Position numbers and translations under genes: made by a program. Below, in pieces: positions 42,790 to 51,757 of a DNA stretch of 58,272 nucleotides. The first letter of the stretch is position 1. Each line of letters starts with the position of its first letter. Source of the stretch: Actinomadura mexicana (GTDB lineage Bacteria; Actinomycetota; Actinomycetes; Streptosporangiales; Streptosporangiaceae); assembly GCF_900188105.1 (NCBI RefSeq), contig NZ_FZNP01000028.1, positions 1-58,272 of the forward strand, read 5' to 3'. A model generated the notes under the pieces. That model ran no database searches. It saw nothing but the letters and a program-made list of their open reading frames with translations, and was not told the origin of the DNA.

Positions 42790-43884
42790 TCAGGAACGGC
42801 GGTTACTGGCGGGCGCACTGGAGGTGATGGCGCGGACGGCGTCCCGGGCTGTTCGGGCGGCTCCGATGAGGGTGGCTGAGCCAGGGCCAGTCCAGTCGCC
42901 GTAGCCGAGGAGGTGCAGGCTTGGTTCGCCGAGGGTCTGGGTGCCGCCGTTGGTTGGGATTTGGCCTGTGTCGTCGCGAAGGCGGAGCGGGGTGAGGTGG
43001 CTGAGGGTGGGCCGGAAGCCGGTACACCAGATGATCGCGTCGCAGTCTTGGGTGTGATCGTCGCCCCATGCGATGCCGGTGGCGGTGAGGTGGGTGAACA
43101 TCGGCCGGGCCTGCAGGACCCCCTTGTCGCGGGCCTGGCGGACTGAAGGGACCATGACGATGTCGCCGAGGCCGGCGATGCCGTCGGGGTCGCTCTGGCC
43201 GTTCTGCTGGGCGAGGTAGCGGCGGGTGGCCAGTTCGAAGAGGGCTCGGCCGTCCACGTCGTCGGGTAGGAAACGCGGTGGGCGCTGGGTCGTCCAGGTG
43301 GTGGTGGCATGGGGTGCGAGATCTGCGAGGATCTGCGCAGCGGAGTTGCCGCCGCCCACAATGACCACGTGCTGTCCGTGGAACTCCTCGGGCCTGCGGT
43401 ATTGGACGGTGTGAAGTTGGTGGCCCCGGTAGTCGCGTTCGCCGGGGTAGTAGGGCAGGTAGGGGCGCCACCAGGTGCCGGTCGCACTGATCACGTGCCG
43501 GGCCCACCAGGAGCGGGTCGCGTCGTCCAGACGGAAGAGGCCGCCGTCCCGGTGAACGGCTTTGATCTGGACGGGACGGTTGACGGGGAGCTGGTAGCGC
43601 TTTTCGTAGGCCGTCAGGTAATCGACGACGTGGGCAGCGGGCGGGTTGCCAGGATGCTGTGAGGGCGGCATCGGCCAGCCAGGCAGGGAGCTGTAGCGGG
43701 CGGGCGAGAAGAGTCGAAGCGAACTCCAGGCGTGCGGCCAGGCCCCGCCGGGCTGTTCCTGGGCATCGAAGATGACGAAGTCCAGTTCGGCGCGACGGAG
43801 GTAATAGCCAGCGGCCAGTCCGGCCTGGCCACCGCCGATGACGGCGACGTCCAGGACGGAGTGAGACGAGGGGGGCCGGGTCAC
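42790..43884 (-). CDS. arsO: ArsO-type flavin monooxygenase
   Basis: A 364-residue FAD/NADPH monooxygenase. The FAD motif VIGGGQAGLAAGYYLRRAEL lies at about 15-34 and the NADPH motif VVIVGGGNSAAQILADL at about 170. FSPARYSSLPGWPMP and WCTGFRPTLSHL are typical of the ArsO branch found in arsenic operons. The reaction in arsenic metabolism is not settled. Its GTG overlaps the arsC stop by four bases, so it is the last gene of the arsR-acr3-arsC-arsC-arsO operon. Confidence 0.85.
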   Translation of the reverse strand: MTRPPSSHSVLDVAVIGGGQAGLAAGYYLRRAELDFVIFDAQEQPGGAWPHAWSSLRLFSPARYSSLPGWPMPPSQHPGNPPAAHVVDYLTAYEKRYQLPVNRPVQIKAVHRDGGLFRLDDATRSWWARHVISATGTWWRPYLPYYPGERDYRGHQLHTVQYRRPEEFHGQHVVIVGGGNSAAQILADLAPHATTTWTTQRPPRFLPDDVDGRALFELATRRYLAQQNGQSDPDGIAGLGDIVMVPSVRQARDKGVLQARPMFTHLTATGIAWGDDHTQDCDAIIWCTGFRPTLSHLTPLRLRDDTGQIPTNGGTQTLGEPSLHLLGYGDWTGPGSATLIGAARTARDAVRAITSSAPASNRRS

Positions 43885-44297
43885 GCCTGCTCTGCCGCGG
43901 CATCGAGTTCGGCGGTGAGTCTCTCGATGAGGCCGCGGATCTCATCGCGAATGGGGCGGACGGCTCCGACGCCTTGGCCGGCGGGGTCGTCGAGTTGCCA
44001 GTCGAGGTAGCGCTTGCCGGGGAACACGGGGCAGGTATCGCCGCAGCCCATGGTGATGACGACGTCAGAGGCTTGGACGGCGTCGGCGGTGAGGACCTTG
44101 GGGATCTCGGAGGAGATGTCGATGCCCTCCTCGGCCATGGCCTGGACGACGGCGGGGTTGACCTGGTCGGCGGGTTGGGATCCGGCGGAGCGGACTTCGA
44201 TGCGGTCGCCGGCGAGGTGGGTGAGGTAGGCGGCGGCCATCTGGGAGCGTCCGGCGTTGTGGACGCAGACGAACAGCACACTGGGCTTGTCAGGCAT
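43881..44297 (-). CDS. arsC: Arsenate reductase ArsC (low-molecular-weight phosphatase type)
   Basis: A 138-residue protein with the P-loop VCVHNAGRSQMAAAYLTHLA (nucleophile Cys11), MGCGDTCPVFPGKRYLDWQL and a DPAGQG loop with the catalytic Asp. It reduces arsenate to arsenite so the ion can be exported by Acr3. In actinomycetes the electron donor is usually thioredoxin or mycothiol; the sequence does not decide this. GGAG lies five bases before ATG at 44297. It overlaps the upstream arsC-like gene by eight bases. Confidence 0.9.
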   Translation of the reverse strand: MPDKPSVLFVCVHNAGRSQMAAAYLTHLAGDRIEVRSAGSQPADQVNPAVVQAMAEEGIDISSEIPKVLTADAVQASDVVITMGCGDTCPVFPGKRYLDWQLDDPAGQGVGAVRPIRDEIRGLIERLTAELDAAAEQA

Positions 44298-44928
44298 CTG
44301 GGCTCCATTGCAGGTCGAGGGCGGCGAGCAGGTCGATGACGAGCAGGTCGAGCTCGTCGCGGACACGCCGGAGCTCGTCCAGGGGCTGGCCGGCAGGGTC
44401 AGGGATGGTCCAGTCCAGGTAGCGGACGCCGGGCAGGAGGGCACACGCGCCGCCGCAGCCCAGCGTGATGACCAGGTCGGCGGCGCCGACCAGCTCATCG
44501 GTCAGCGGCTTGGGGAACTCGGCGGACAGATCCACGCCGATCTCGGCCATGACCTCGACGACGGCCAGTTCCAGTTCGGCCGCCGGTGCCGTGCCTGCCG
44601 AGCGTGCGTGCACACGGCCTCGTCCGTGGGCTATGGCGAGCGCCGCCGCCATCTGGGACCGTCCGGCGTTGGCGTCGCAGACGAACAGCACCTCGGGGAC
44701 CGGCTTGGCGAGTCGGCCTTCGGCCTGGGCCAGGGCGGTGAGCCGCTCGGTGGCGAACCGCTCGGCCAGGACCACCAGGTAAGCGCCGATGCGCGAGGTG
44801 GATTGCAGCTGCTGGTAGGAGTCGATCACCAGACGCTTCACGGTGTCGACGGAGACCAGCCCATGGAAGCGGGCAGCCAGTCGCACGGCTGTGCGGTCGA
44901 AGACGGCCCGGTCGACGGTCGCGCTCAT
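44290..44928 (-). CDS. arsC: Arsenate reductase with N-terminal three-helix domain
   Basis: A 212-residue protein. Residues 1-75 form a helical domain (VRLAARFHGLVSVDTVKRLV, YLVVLAERFATERLTALAQA). The C-terminal reductase domain has LFVCDANAGRSQMAAAL (Cys84) and LGCGGACALLPGVRYLDWTI. This extended form resembles the ArsC proteins of Corynebacterium that use mycothiol and mycoredoxin. The P-loop reads CDANAGRS rather than CVHNAGRS. The ATG overlaps the acr3 stop (ATGA). Two reductases in one operon may differ in redox partner. Confidence 0.85.
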   Translation of the reverse strand: MSATVDRAVFDRTAVRLAARFHGLVSVDTVKRLVIDSYQQLQSTSRIGAYLVVLAERFATERLTALAQAEGRLAKPVPEVLFVCDANAGRSQMAAALAIAHGRGRVHARSAGTAPAAELELAVVEVMAEIGVDLSAEFPKPLTDELVGAADLVITLGCGGACALLPGVRYLDWTIPDPAGQPLDELRRVRDELDLLVIDLLAALDLQWSPDA

Positions 44929-46034
44929 CGTCCGCTCTCCAACCGTTCGGGCGCCTTGGAGAAGCGGCGACGCAGCCAGAGCGAGACGTAGACGAGCCCG
45001 ACCAGCACGGGCACCTCGATCAGCGGCCCGACGACGCCCGACAGGGCTTGGCCGGAGGTGACGCCGAAGGTTCCGATCGCGACCGCGATGGCCAGCTCGA
45101 AGTTGTTCCCGGCCGCGGTGAACGCCAGCGTCGCGGTGCGCGGGTAGGGCAGCCGGACGCCTCGGCCCAGGGCGAACGCACCGCCCCACATCAGCGCGAA
45201 GTAGACCAGCAGCGGGAGCGCGATCCGGGCGACGTCGCCGGGCTGGGACGTGATCGTCTTTCCCTGCAGGGCGAACAGGATCACGATGGTGAACAGCAGC
45301 CCGTACAGCGCGACCGGGCCGATGCGGGGAAGGAACCGCGACTCGTACCATTCGCGGCCGCGGGTCTTCTCGCCGAAACGCCGGGTGAGGTAGCCGGCCA
45401 GCAGCGGGATGCCGAGGAACACCAGCACGTTCACCACGATCTTGCCGGTGGAGAAGTGCAGGTCATCGGTGTCCAGCCCGAGCCAGCCGGGCAGGATCTG
45501 CAGGTAGAACCAGCCGAGTACGCCGAACGCGACGACCTGGAACACCGAGTTCAGCGCCACCAGCACCGCCGCGGCCTCCCGGTCGCCGCAGGCCAGGTCG
45601 TTCCAGATGATGACCATCGCGATGCAGCGCGCGAGCCCGACAATTATCAGTCCGGTGCGGTACTCGGGCAGGTCGGGCAGGAAGATCCAGGCCAGCGCGA
45701 ACATCACGGCGGGTCCGACCAGCCAGTTCAACACCAGCGAGGAGACCATCAGACGGCGGTCGCCGGTGACGGTGTCGACCCGGTCGTAGCGCACCTTGGC
45801 CAGCACCGGATACATCATCACCAGCAACCCGAGCGCGATCGGCAGCGAGATCCCGCCCGCCTCGACCTTGCTCAGGGCGTCATCGAGTCCGGGAACGGCC
45901 CGTCCGAGGCCGAGGCCGATCGCCATCGCCATGATGATCCACACCGGCAGGAAGCGGTCCAGAGTCGACAGCCCTGCCACGACCTTGGGCTCGTTGCGAT
46001 CGGCGGTGGCCTGCTTCGATTCGATGCCGGTCAA
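44925..46034 (-). CDS. acr3: Arsenite efflux transporter Acr3
   Basis: A 369-residue membrane protein with about ten helices. The family signature in helix 4 is present (VGLARCIAMVIIWNDLACGD, with Cys137 equal to the essential cysteine of Acr3, and Cys149). LGIPLLAGYLTRRFGEKTRG follows in the second half. It exports arsenite using the proton gradient. The start is a TTG at 46034, supported by an exact 4-bp overlap with the arsR stop (TTGA); the open frame to 46256 is a shadow of arsR. An arsA ATPase is encoded divergently and may energise it. Confidence 0.92.
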   Translation of the reverse strand: MTGIESKQATADRNEPKVVAGLSTLDRFLPVWIIMAMAIGLGLGRAVPGLDDALSKVEAGGISLPIALGLLVMMYPVLAKVRYDRVDTVTGDRRLMVSSLVLNWLVGPAVMFALAWIFLPDLPEYRTGLIIVGLARCIAMVIIWNDLACGDREAAAVLVALNSVFQVVAFGVLGWFYLQILPGWLGLDTDDLHFSTGKIVVNVLVFLGIPLLAGYLTRRFGEKTRGREWYESRFLPRIGPVALYGLLFTIVILFALQGKTITSQPGDVARIALPLLVYFALMWGGAFALGRGVRLPYPRTATLAFTAAGNNFELAIAVAIGTFGVTSGQALSGVVGPLIEVPVLVGLVYVSLWLRRRFSKAPERLESGR

Positions 46035-46345
46035 GTGCAGGGCCTCTTCCGCTGTTCGAGATTGGCCAGTCGTGCCGCCTCGGCCAGGCGAGTCAGCTGG
46101 ACGGCCAGTCCGTCCAGGGCCTCTGGGCGCAGCCGGTAGTAGGTGTAGCGGCCACACGGCTCGGCGTCGACAAGGCCCGCCTCGCGAAGCGCGCGCAGGT
46201 GGTTGGAGATGTTGGTCTGCCTGGCCCCGGTCTCCTCGACCAGGTGACACGTGCACAGCGCCTCACCGGCGAGCAACGAAACGATCTGTGCTCGCAACGG
46301 ATCTGCGAGCAGTCGTAGCACATCATTATTTACTGACGTCATCAC
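46031..46345 (-). CDS. arsR: ArsR arsenic-responsive repressor (1)
   Basis: A 104-residue ArsR/SmtB winged-helix repressor. LLADPLRAQIVSLLAGEALC and the recognition helix ARQTNISNHLRALREAGLVD are clear. As(III)-binding cysteines sit at 31 and 33 (LCTCHL), the classic alpha-3 pair. A GRYTYYRLRP wing follows. The start is GTG at 46345 or ATG at 46342; no strong ribosome site is seen, so the message may be leaderless. It is the first gene of the operon with acr3, two arsC genes and arsO. Confidence 0.9.
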   Translation of the reverse strand: MMTSVNNDVLRLLADPLRAQIVSLLAGEALCTCHLVEETGARQTNISNHLRALREAGLVDAEPCGRYTYYRLRPEALDGLAVQLTRLAEAARLANLEQRKRPCT

Positions 46346-46572
46346 AGACTGATACGTTAGCAGACGCGCGAACTATAGAGCCCTGCCGCCCAGAGCGATG
46401 CATCGGTCCAGCTGATGCATCTCGGTTCGAGGGGCGGCTCGCCCGAGTGGCAACACGAGTGATCAGTTCATCTGGGTCGCGGCAGCGGCCCGGGGGCATA
46501 TACGAGGTGCCCCAGGGACCGGGGGCGCAGGGGTGAACCGACGCATTCTTCGAGTGACGGGGCGGTCTGACG

Positions 46573-48384
46573 ATGCAAGCGCTCGATCTGCCGTTGATGC
46601 AATGGGGTGCCTGGAAGACGCCCTTCGTCTTCTTCACAGGCAAGGGCGGGGTGGGCAAGACGACCATCGCGGGTGCGGCGGCGGTCGCCTTGGCCGACGC
46701 GGGAAGGCGGGTATTGCTGGTCTGCACCGATCCGGCATCCAACCTTGATGACCTGTTCGACGCGAAGGTCGAGGCCGTCCCCGGCCCGGTTCCGGGCGTG
46801 GCAGGGCTCGAAGCGATGAACATCGACCCTGAAGCGGCAGCGGCCTCCTACCGTGAGCGAGTCGTCGCTCCTTACCGCGGGATAGTGAGCGAGCAGGAGT
46901 TGCGCGGAATCGAGGAGCAACTGGCGGGCGAATGCACGGTCGAGGTGGCGGCGTTCGATCGATTCACCCAGCTGATCGTCCGTCCCGAGTCGGCGGAGCG
47001 GTACGACCACATACTGTTCGATACGGCCCCGACGGGGCACACGCTGCGGCTGATGAACCTGCCCAACGCCTGGTCGGAGTTCATACAGACCAGTGCTGCG
47101 GGGGCCAGTTGCCTCGGACCGCGCTCGGGACTTCAGGCACAGCGCGAGCAGTACCAGCAGGCCGTGACGCAGCTCGCGGACCCGACTCGGACAACACTGG
47201 TTCTGGTCAGCCGCCCAGATCCCGCGTCCCTGCGCGAGGCCGGTCGCGCGGGTGACGAGCTCGCTTCCGAGGGCATCGGCAACCAGTGGTTGATCGTCAA
47301 CGGCCTGCTCGCCTCGCCAGCACCCGGTGACCCTGTTGCACGAGCACTGGCCCTCCATCAGAGGGTGGCACTGGAGAACCGCCCGTCTGACCTGCGGACG
47401 TTGCCTGTATCTGCTGTTCCTCTGATCGCTTATGAGCTGATCGGCGTTCCGGCCTTGCGGGCGCTGGCGGCAGAACCGGTCCCTCATGCGCTCCGGCCGC
47501 CTGGGGGTTCGGAATCGCACGTCTCAACCCCCGCAGCGGCGGGCGGCGAGCCGCTGCCCCTGCCAACCCTGGACGCCCTTGTTGAGGATTTGGACGCCGG
47601 TCAGGCAGGAGCGGTCCTGGTGATGGGCAAAGGCGGCGTCGGCAAGACCACGATTGCCGCTGCCCTCGCCGTCGGTCTGGCCAGGCGGGGCCACCCGGTG
47701 CACCTGTCCACCACCGACCCTGCGGGGCGGCCCGGCGACCTGTTCACCGGAGAGGTGCCTCGCCTTCTAACTCTCAGCCGCATCGATCCGGACGCCGAAT
47801 TGGCCGACTACACCGCCGGACGGCTCCGTGCCGCCGAGCATCTGAGCCCTGAACGGCGCGCTCTACTGGAAGAAGATCTCCGTTCCCCGTGTACCCAGGA
47901 GATGGCGGTCTTCCGTGCGTTCTCTACGCTGCTGTCCAGGGCCCGGCGCCAACTAGTAATCGTGGACACCGCCCCGAGTGGCCACACACTGCGCCTGCTG
48001 GACCTCACTGGCTCTTATCACCGCCAGGTCATGGGCGACCTGGAGCATGTGGGCGGCCGTGCAACCACAGCGCTCATGCGCTTGCAAGACCCGTCTCAGA
48101 CTCGCGTGCTCATCGTCACGCTCGCCGAAGCCACGCCGGTGTCCGAAGCCGCAGCGCTGCAAAACGATCTGCAGCGCGCCGGCATCGAACCCTACGGTTG
48201 GATCATCAACGCCACCCTCACAGGTACGGCAACCCGGGATCCCGTCCTGCGTGCGCGCGCCGCCCTGGAACGCCCGCATGTGCACCGCGTACGAGATCAA
48301 CTCGCCGCCCGCGCCTGGCTGCTGCCCTGGCACCCCGAATCCCTTGTAGGCCAGGAACCTCTGGCCGCGCTCGTCACCGCGTGA
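46573..48384 (+). CDS. arsA: ArsA arsenite-transport ATPase
   Basis: A 603-residue ATPase with two homologous halves, each with a P-loop: FTGKGGVGKTT (23-31 core) and MGKGGVGKTT (352-360 core). The signal motifs DTAPTGHTLRL and DTAPSGHTLRL follow each. All three metalloid-binding cysteines of E. coli ArsA have counterparts: Cys121 (GECTVE), Cys180 (ASCLGP) and Cys440 (RSPCTQE). ArsA converts the arsenite carrier into an ATP-driven pump. No arsD chaperone gene is present. It is divergent from arsR across 227 bases that should hold both promoters. Confidence 0.93.
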   Translation: MQALDLPLMQWGAWKTPFVFFTGKGGVGKTTIAGAAAVALADAGRRVLLVCTDPASNLDDLFDAKVEAVPGPVPGVAGLEAMNIDPEAAAASYRERVVAPYRGIVSEQELRGIEEQLAGECTVEVAAFDRFTQLIVRPESAERYDHILFDTAPTGHTLRLMNLPNAWSEFIQTSAAGASCLGPRSGLQAQREQYQQAVTQLADPTRTTLVLVSRPDPASLREAGRAGDELASEGIGNQWLIVNGLLASPAPGDPVARALALHQRVALENRPSDLRTLPVSAVPLIAYELIGVPALRALAAEPVPHALRPPGGSESHVSTPAAAGGEPLPLPTLDALVEDLDAGQAGAVLVMGKGGVGKTTIAAALAVGLARRGHPVHLSTTDPAGRPGDLFTGEVPRLLTLSRIDPDAELADYTAGRLRAAEHLSPERRALLEEDLRSPCTQEMAVFRAFSTLLSRARRQLVIVDTAPSGHTLRLLDLTGSYHRQVMGDLEHVGGRATTALMRLQDPSQTRVLIVTLAEATPVSEAAALQNDLQRAGIEPYGWIINATLTGTATRDPVLRARAALERPHVHRVRDQLAARAWLLPWHPESLVGQEPLAALVTA

Positions 48385-48454
48385 CCGCCTCCAACGTCCA
48401 GCGGCTGAGCCGATCACCTGCTGACGCCAGCGCCGCTGCGGCCCGCTTGGTCGG

Positions 48455-49783
48455 TCAGGTGGCAGCCTGGCGTGTGGCCCGATCGTGTAGATCGTCTGCC
48501 CGTGCTCCAGGAACACTGCCGATGGCCAGCACGGCGGCGAGTATCGCCGTGCCGGCGAGTGCGGCGAACAGGGCCGGGTAACCGCCGAAGGTCGCAGCGA
48601 GGGCGGCTCCTGCGGCGGGGGCGATGGCTCCGGCCGTGGTAACAGGCGCGGCCATGACGCCTGACAGGGAGCCATAGGCGGCGGTGCCCCAGCGGTCGGA
48701 GACGGCGGTGGCCTGCAGAAGCGTGGCGATGCCGCGTGTGGTGCCGGCCAGGACGGCGACGGCTATGAGCACAGGCACGGGTCCGGGAAGCCCGGCCAAG
48801 GCGATGGTGGTGGCAGCCGAGCAGAGGAGGATCAGCACAGTGCGGGCACGGACTGTGGTTACGCGGGTGAGGGTGCCGTAGCCAAGGCGTCCGGCGACTT
48901 GGCCGATGCCGCCGAGGCCGAGTGCCCAAGCAGCGATGCTGCTGGAGGCGCCGCGCGAGGTGAGCAGGGGGATGAGGTTGGTCAGCACGGCGTACATGGA
49001 GAACGCCGACAGGGTGAGCGCAGCGGTCAGGAGAAGGAACGGTGCGCCGCGGACCACCATGTTCACCTGGTCGTGTCCGATTTTGGCGCGGCCGGTGCCG
49101 GTTTCGGGGGGCGGGGGCCAGGGACGACGCAGGGCGAAGTAGTGCAGTGGGATGGTCACGACGGCAAGGACGACGGCGAGGACCAGGTAGACGGTTCGCC
49201 AGGACATCTCCGCTGCAAGAGCATCGGTCAGGGGGGCGAAGACGGTGCTGGCGAGCCCGGCGACAAGGGTCAGGGTGGTCAGCGCCCCGAGGTGACGGGG
49301 TGCGTAGTAGCGGGTGAGCGCGGCGAAGGCGGGTTGGTAGAGCACGGCGCTCATAGCTGCACCGGCCAGCATCCACGCGGCGACGAACCAGAACAGGTTC
49401 GGTGCTGCGGCCATGCCGAGGACCGCCAGCACGCCCAGTAGGGAGCCTCCGGTCATGAGCAGCCGGGGGCCGTGCCGGTCGAGCGCTCGCCCGATGGGAA
49501 TGCCGCCGAGGGCTGCAAGGACGAGTGCGGCGGAGAACGCCGCGGTGATGGCACCGGTCGACCAGCCGGTGTCGTGATTGATGTCGGGGGCCAGGACGGG
49601 AAAGGCGTAGTAGAGGATGCCCCAGCTGGTGATTTCGGTGACACACAGCGCGATCAGAGGGACGCGGGTGACCGCACCGTTGGCGGTGGCGCCGCTCGGG
49701 CTGCTGGGAGCGGTGGTGCCGGTGCCGGCGACGGGATCGTCCGTCGCCGGCAACGGCTCTGGCGTCGATGGTTCGTGAGACAC
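48455..49783 (-). CDS. MFS transporter in the arsenic island
   Basis: A 442-residue major facilitator protein with twelve hydrophobic helices after a 40-residue flexible start. IPIGRALDRHGPRLLMTGG between helices 2 and 3 is the MFS loop motif (G-x3-D-R-x-G), and GIGQVAGRLGYGTLTRV repeats it in the second half. Its GTG lies three bases after the stop of the flavoprotein gene, so the two are co-translated. Co-location suggests export of an arsenical made by the flavoprotein, but the substrate is unknown. Confidence 0.82.
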   Translation of the reverse strand: MSHEPSTPEPLPATDDPVAGTGTTAPSSPSGATANGAVTRVPLIALCVTEITSWGILYYAFPVLAPDINHDTGWSTGAITAAFSAALVLAALGGIPIGRALDRHGPRLLMTGGSLLGVLAVLGMAAAPNLFWFVAAWMLAGAAMSAVLYQPAFAALTRYYAPRHLGALTTLTLVAGLASTVFAPLTDALAAEMSWRTVYLVLAVVLAVVTIPLHYFALRRPWPPPPETGTGRAKIGHDQVNMVVRGAPFLLLTAALTLSAFSMYAVLTNLIPLLTSRGASSSIAAWALGLGGIGQVAGRLGYGTLTRVTTVRARTVLILLCSAATTIALAGLPGPVPVLIAVAVLAGTTRGIATLLQATAVSDRWGTAAYGSLSGVMAAPVTTAGAIAPAAGAALAATFGGYPALFAALAGTAILAAVLAIGSVPGARADDLHDRATRQAAT

Positions 49784-49786
49784 CGG

Positions 49787-51454
49787 TCAGTTGTCGCCGC
49801 GTTCGGTCTCGCCGGAGTAGCCGTGGACGCTTCCGGTCGCGAAGCCCAATCCGGCGGGAGCGCCGATGCCGATGGTGACTGGCTCGGGCGCCGATCCACC
49901 GCAGCACGATCCGCCTCCCGTTTCGCCTGCGGTGACCGCGGCCGGTATCTCGGCGGGCTCGGTGCCGCAGGAGGTCCCGCAGCCATCGCCCGCGGCGGCG
50001 CCGGGCAGCTGGTCCTTAGTGATGAGGTTGGTGGAGCAGACGCCGGTTTCGGGGAGGTCGAGCTCGACGGCGTCGGCCGCGGCACGGTCTCCAGCGAGCG
50101 CGGCGACGACGGAGCGGACCTGCTCGTATCCGGTTGCCATTAGGAAGGTTGGGGCGCGGCCGTAGCTCTTCATCCCGACCAGGTAGAAACCAGTCTCGGT
50201 ATGGGCGAGGTCGCGTTCGCCGTGCGGCGGAACGGTGCCGCAAGAGTGGAAGTTGGGGTCGATCATCGGCGCGAGCCGCACCGGCGCCTCGGTAGCCGGG
50301 TCGAGTTCCACCCGGACTTCGCGGAGCATGTCCAGGTCAGGACGGAAACCGGTGGCCGCCACCAGGGCGTCGGCCTCAATGACGCGCTCGCCGTCCGGGG
50401 TCACGCCGATGACCTTCACAGGACCGGCAGCCGGGCCGGCGTTGGGGCTGGCGAAGCCGGTGATGGTGAAGCTGCGCACCAGATCGATCTCGCCGCCTTC
50501 CACAGCAGCCTTGAGACGGGTGCCGAGCGCGCCGCGGGCGGGGAGGCCGTCGGCGTCGCCACCGCCGTACAGGCGGGCGACCGAGGCGCTGCGCACGGCC
50601 CAAGTGATGCGGGTGCCGGGTGCGGTCTTGGCGAGTTCAGCGAGAGACAGCAGCGTGTTGGCGGCCGAATGGCCCATGCCGACAACGAGGGTGTGCTTGC
50701 CGGCGAAGCGGTCGCGGTCACGGCCCAGCACGTCCGGCAGCGGGCCGGTCAGGTAGGGGCCGGCCTGGTCCTCGCCGGGAGCTGGGAGGCCGGAGTGGCC
50801 GAGCGGGTTGCTGCGGCCCCAGGTACCCGAGGCGTCGATGACGGCGCGGGCGGTCAGGTCGGTGACGGTGCCATCCGGTCCGATGGTGCGGACGAGCAGC
50901 GGCTGCTCGTCGCGTCCGACGGTGCGGGTCACGTCCACGCCCCGGCGGGCCACCGCGACCACGCGGGTGCCGGTGCGGATCCGGACGGCCAGCTCGGGCA
51001 CCTCCGCCAGGGGCGTCAGGTAGTCGCGGACCAGCTCGGCGCCGGTCGGCAACGTCTCCGGATCGGGCAACGTCCACCCGGTGGGCTCCAGGAGACGCCG
51101 TGCGGCGGCGTCAGTGTCGTACCGCCACGGTGAGAACAGCCGGACGTGCCCCCAGTCGGAGATCGCCGCCCCGACGCTGTCGCCTGCCTCCAGCACGAGG
51201 AATTCCAGCCCTCGTTCGGCCAGATGCGCGGCGGCGGCGAGGCCCACCGGCCCTGCACCGATGACCACCACGGGCAGATCGTGGGCGCCGTCCTGGTCGT
51301 TGACGCAGCCGCAGCCGACAGCGGTCTTTGCTTCGAGCACGGTGATCGCCGGGTCCAGGGACTGCTCGGTGTCACTGCAGCAGCTGCTGACACCGCAGCA
51401 GCTGCCTGCGGTGTCGTCGTCGGCAGGCTGCGGAGCCTCGGTGCTCTCGCTCAT
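49787..51454 (-). CDS. FAD-dependent oxidoreductase with Cys-Cys tails
   Basis: A 555-residue flavoprotein. The FAD motif VVVIGAGPVGLAAAAHLAER lies at about 61-80, LVVGMGHSAANTLLSLAELA is the NAD(P) site, and LVAATGFRPDLDML is typical. Both tails are rich in cysteine: CCGVSSCC at 19-26, CGC at 48-50, and near the C-terminus CGTSC and SCCGGS. Such pairs bind thiophilic metals or arsenite, so the enzyme may act on a bound arsenical. It precedes an MFS gene in the same operon and follows a 51-residue gene. The reaction is unknown. Confidence 0.8.
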   Translation of the reverse strand: MSESTEAPQPADDDTAGSCCGVSSCCSDTEQSLDPAITVLEAKTAVGCGCVNDQDGAHDLPVVVIGAGPVGLAAAAHLAERGLEFLVLEAGDSVGAAISDWGHVRLFSPWRYDTDAAARRLLEPTGWTLPDPETLPTGAELVRDYLTPLAEVPELAVRIRTGTRVVAVARRGVDVTRTVGRDEQPLLVRTIGPDGTVTDLTARAVIDASGTWGRSNPLGHSGLPAPGEDQAGPYLTGPLPDVLGRDRDRFAGKHTLVVGMGHSAANTLLSLAELAKTAPGTRITWAVRSASVARLYGGGDADGLPARGALGTRLKAAVEGGEIDLVRSFTITGFASPNAGPAAGPVKVIGVTPDGERVIEADALVAATGFRPDLDMLREVRVELDPATEAPVRLAPMIDPNFHSCGTVPPHGERDLAHTETGFYLVGMKSYGRAPTFLMATGYEQVRSVVAALAGDRAAADAVELDLPETGVCSTNLITKDQLPGAAAGDGCGTSCGTEPAEIPAAVTAGETGGGSCCGGSAPEPVTIGIGAPAGLGFATGSVHGYSGETERGDN

Positions 51455-51517
51455 CAGTTCTCCTCGCTGCGTTGCGTGGTAGTCGTCAGGATGGACTTTG
51501 CCAAGGGCTCGTCAGGG

Positions 51518-51673
51518 TCAGAGCCGGGCGCGGTGCGCGGCCGTGGCGATCCGGTCGCGGTGGGCAGCGGCGCGGCAGGCGCTCGCGCAGACTTCGCCGC
51601 GGTCGTCGCTGAAGGTGATCCGCCCGCTCGCGCGGACGGTCTGGGCGGCGATCCGGCTGAGCAACGTCTCCAT
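51518..51673 (-). CDS. 51-residue conserved-looking small protein
   Basis: A short gene with an excellent ribosome site (AGGAG five bases before ATG at 51673). The protein starts METLLSRIAAQTVRASGRIT, then has FSDDRGEVCASACRAAAHRD with a C-x3-C pair. I recall similar unnamed small actinobacterial proteins with a CxxxC after DDRGE. It lies between the divergent ars promoter and the flavoprotein gene, so it is the first gene of that operon. A small metal-binding or carrier role is possible, but not shown. Confidence 0.65.
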   Translation of the reverse strand: METLLSRIAAQTVRASGRITFSDDRGEVCASACRAAAHRDRIATAAHRARL

Positions 51674-51685
51674 CCCGACTCCTGA

Positions 51686-51757
51686 TTAGATGGACTTCTA
51701 AGTAGTCGCTAGTTTGCCTCGCTGCCTAGATAGATGTCAAATTAGAGACATGTCTAA
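51686..51757. promoter_or_regulatory. Two TTAGA-N6-TCTAA operators in a divergent ars promoter
   Basis: The same inverted repeat, TTAGA-N6-TCTAA, occurs at 51686-51701 and 51742-51757, 56 bases apart (start to start). The second includes the perfect decamer AGACATGTCT (51746-51755) and covers the arsR start codon at 51750. The first lies 13 bases before the small gene on the other strand. This spacing suits two ArsR dimers controlling both directions, with autorepression of arsR. Confidence 0.75.

Noticed and set aside
45048..46139. A 363-residue Arg/Gln-rich plus-strand frame over acr3
   Set aside because: It is the complement shadow of acr3.
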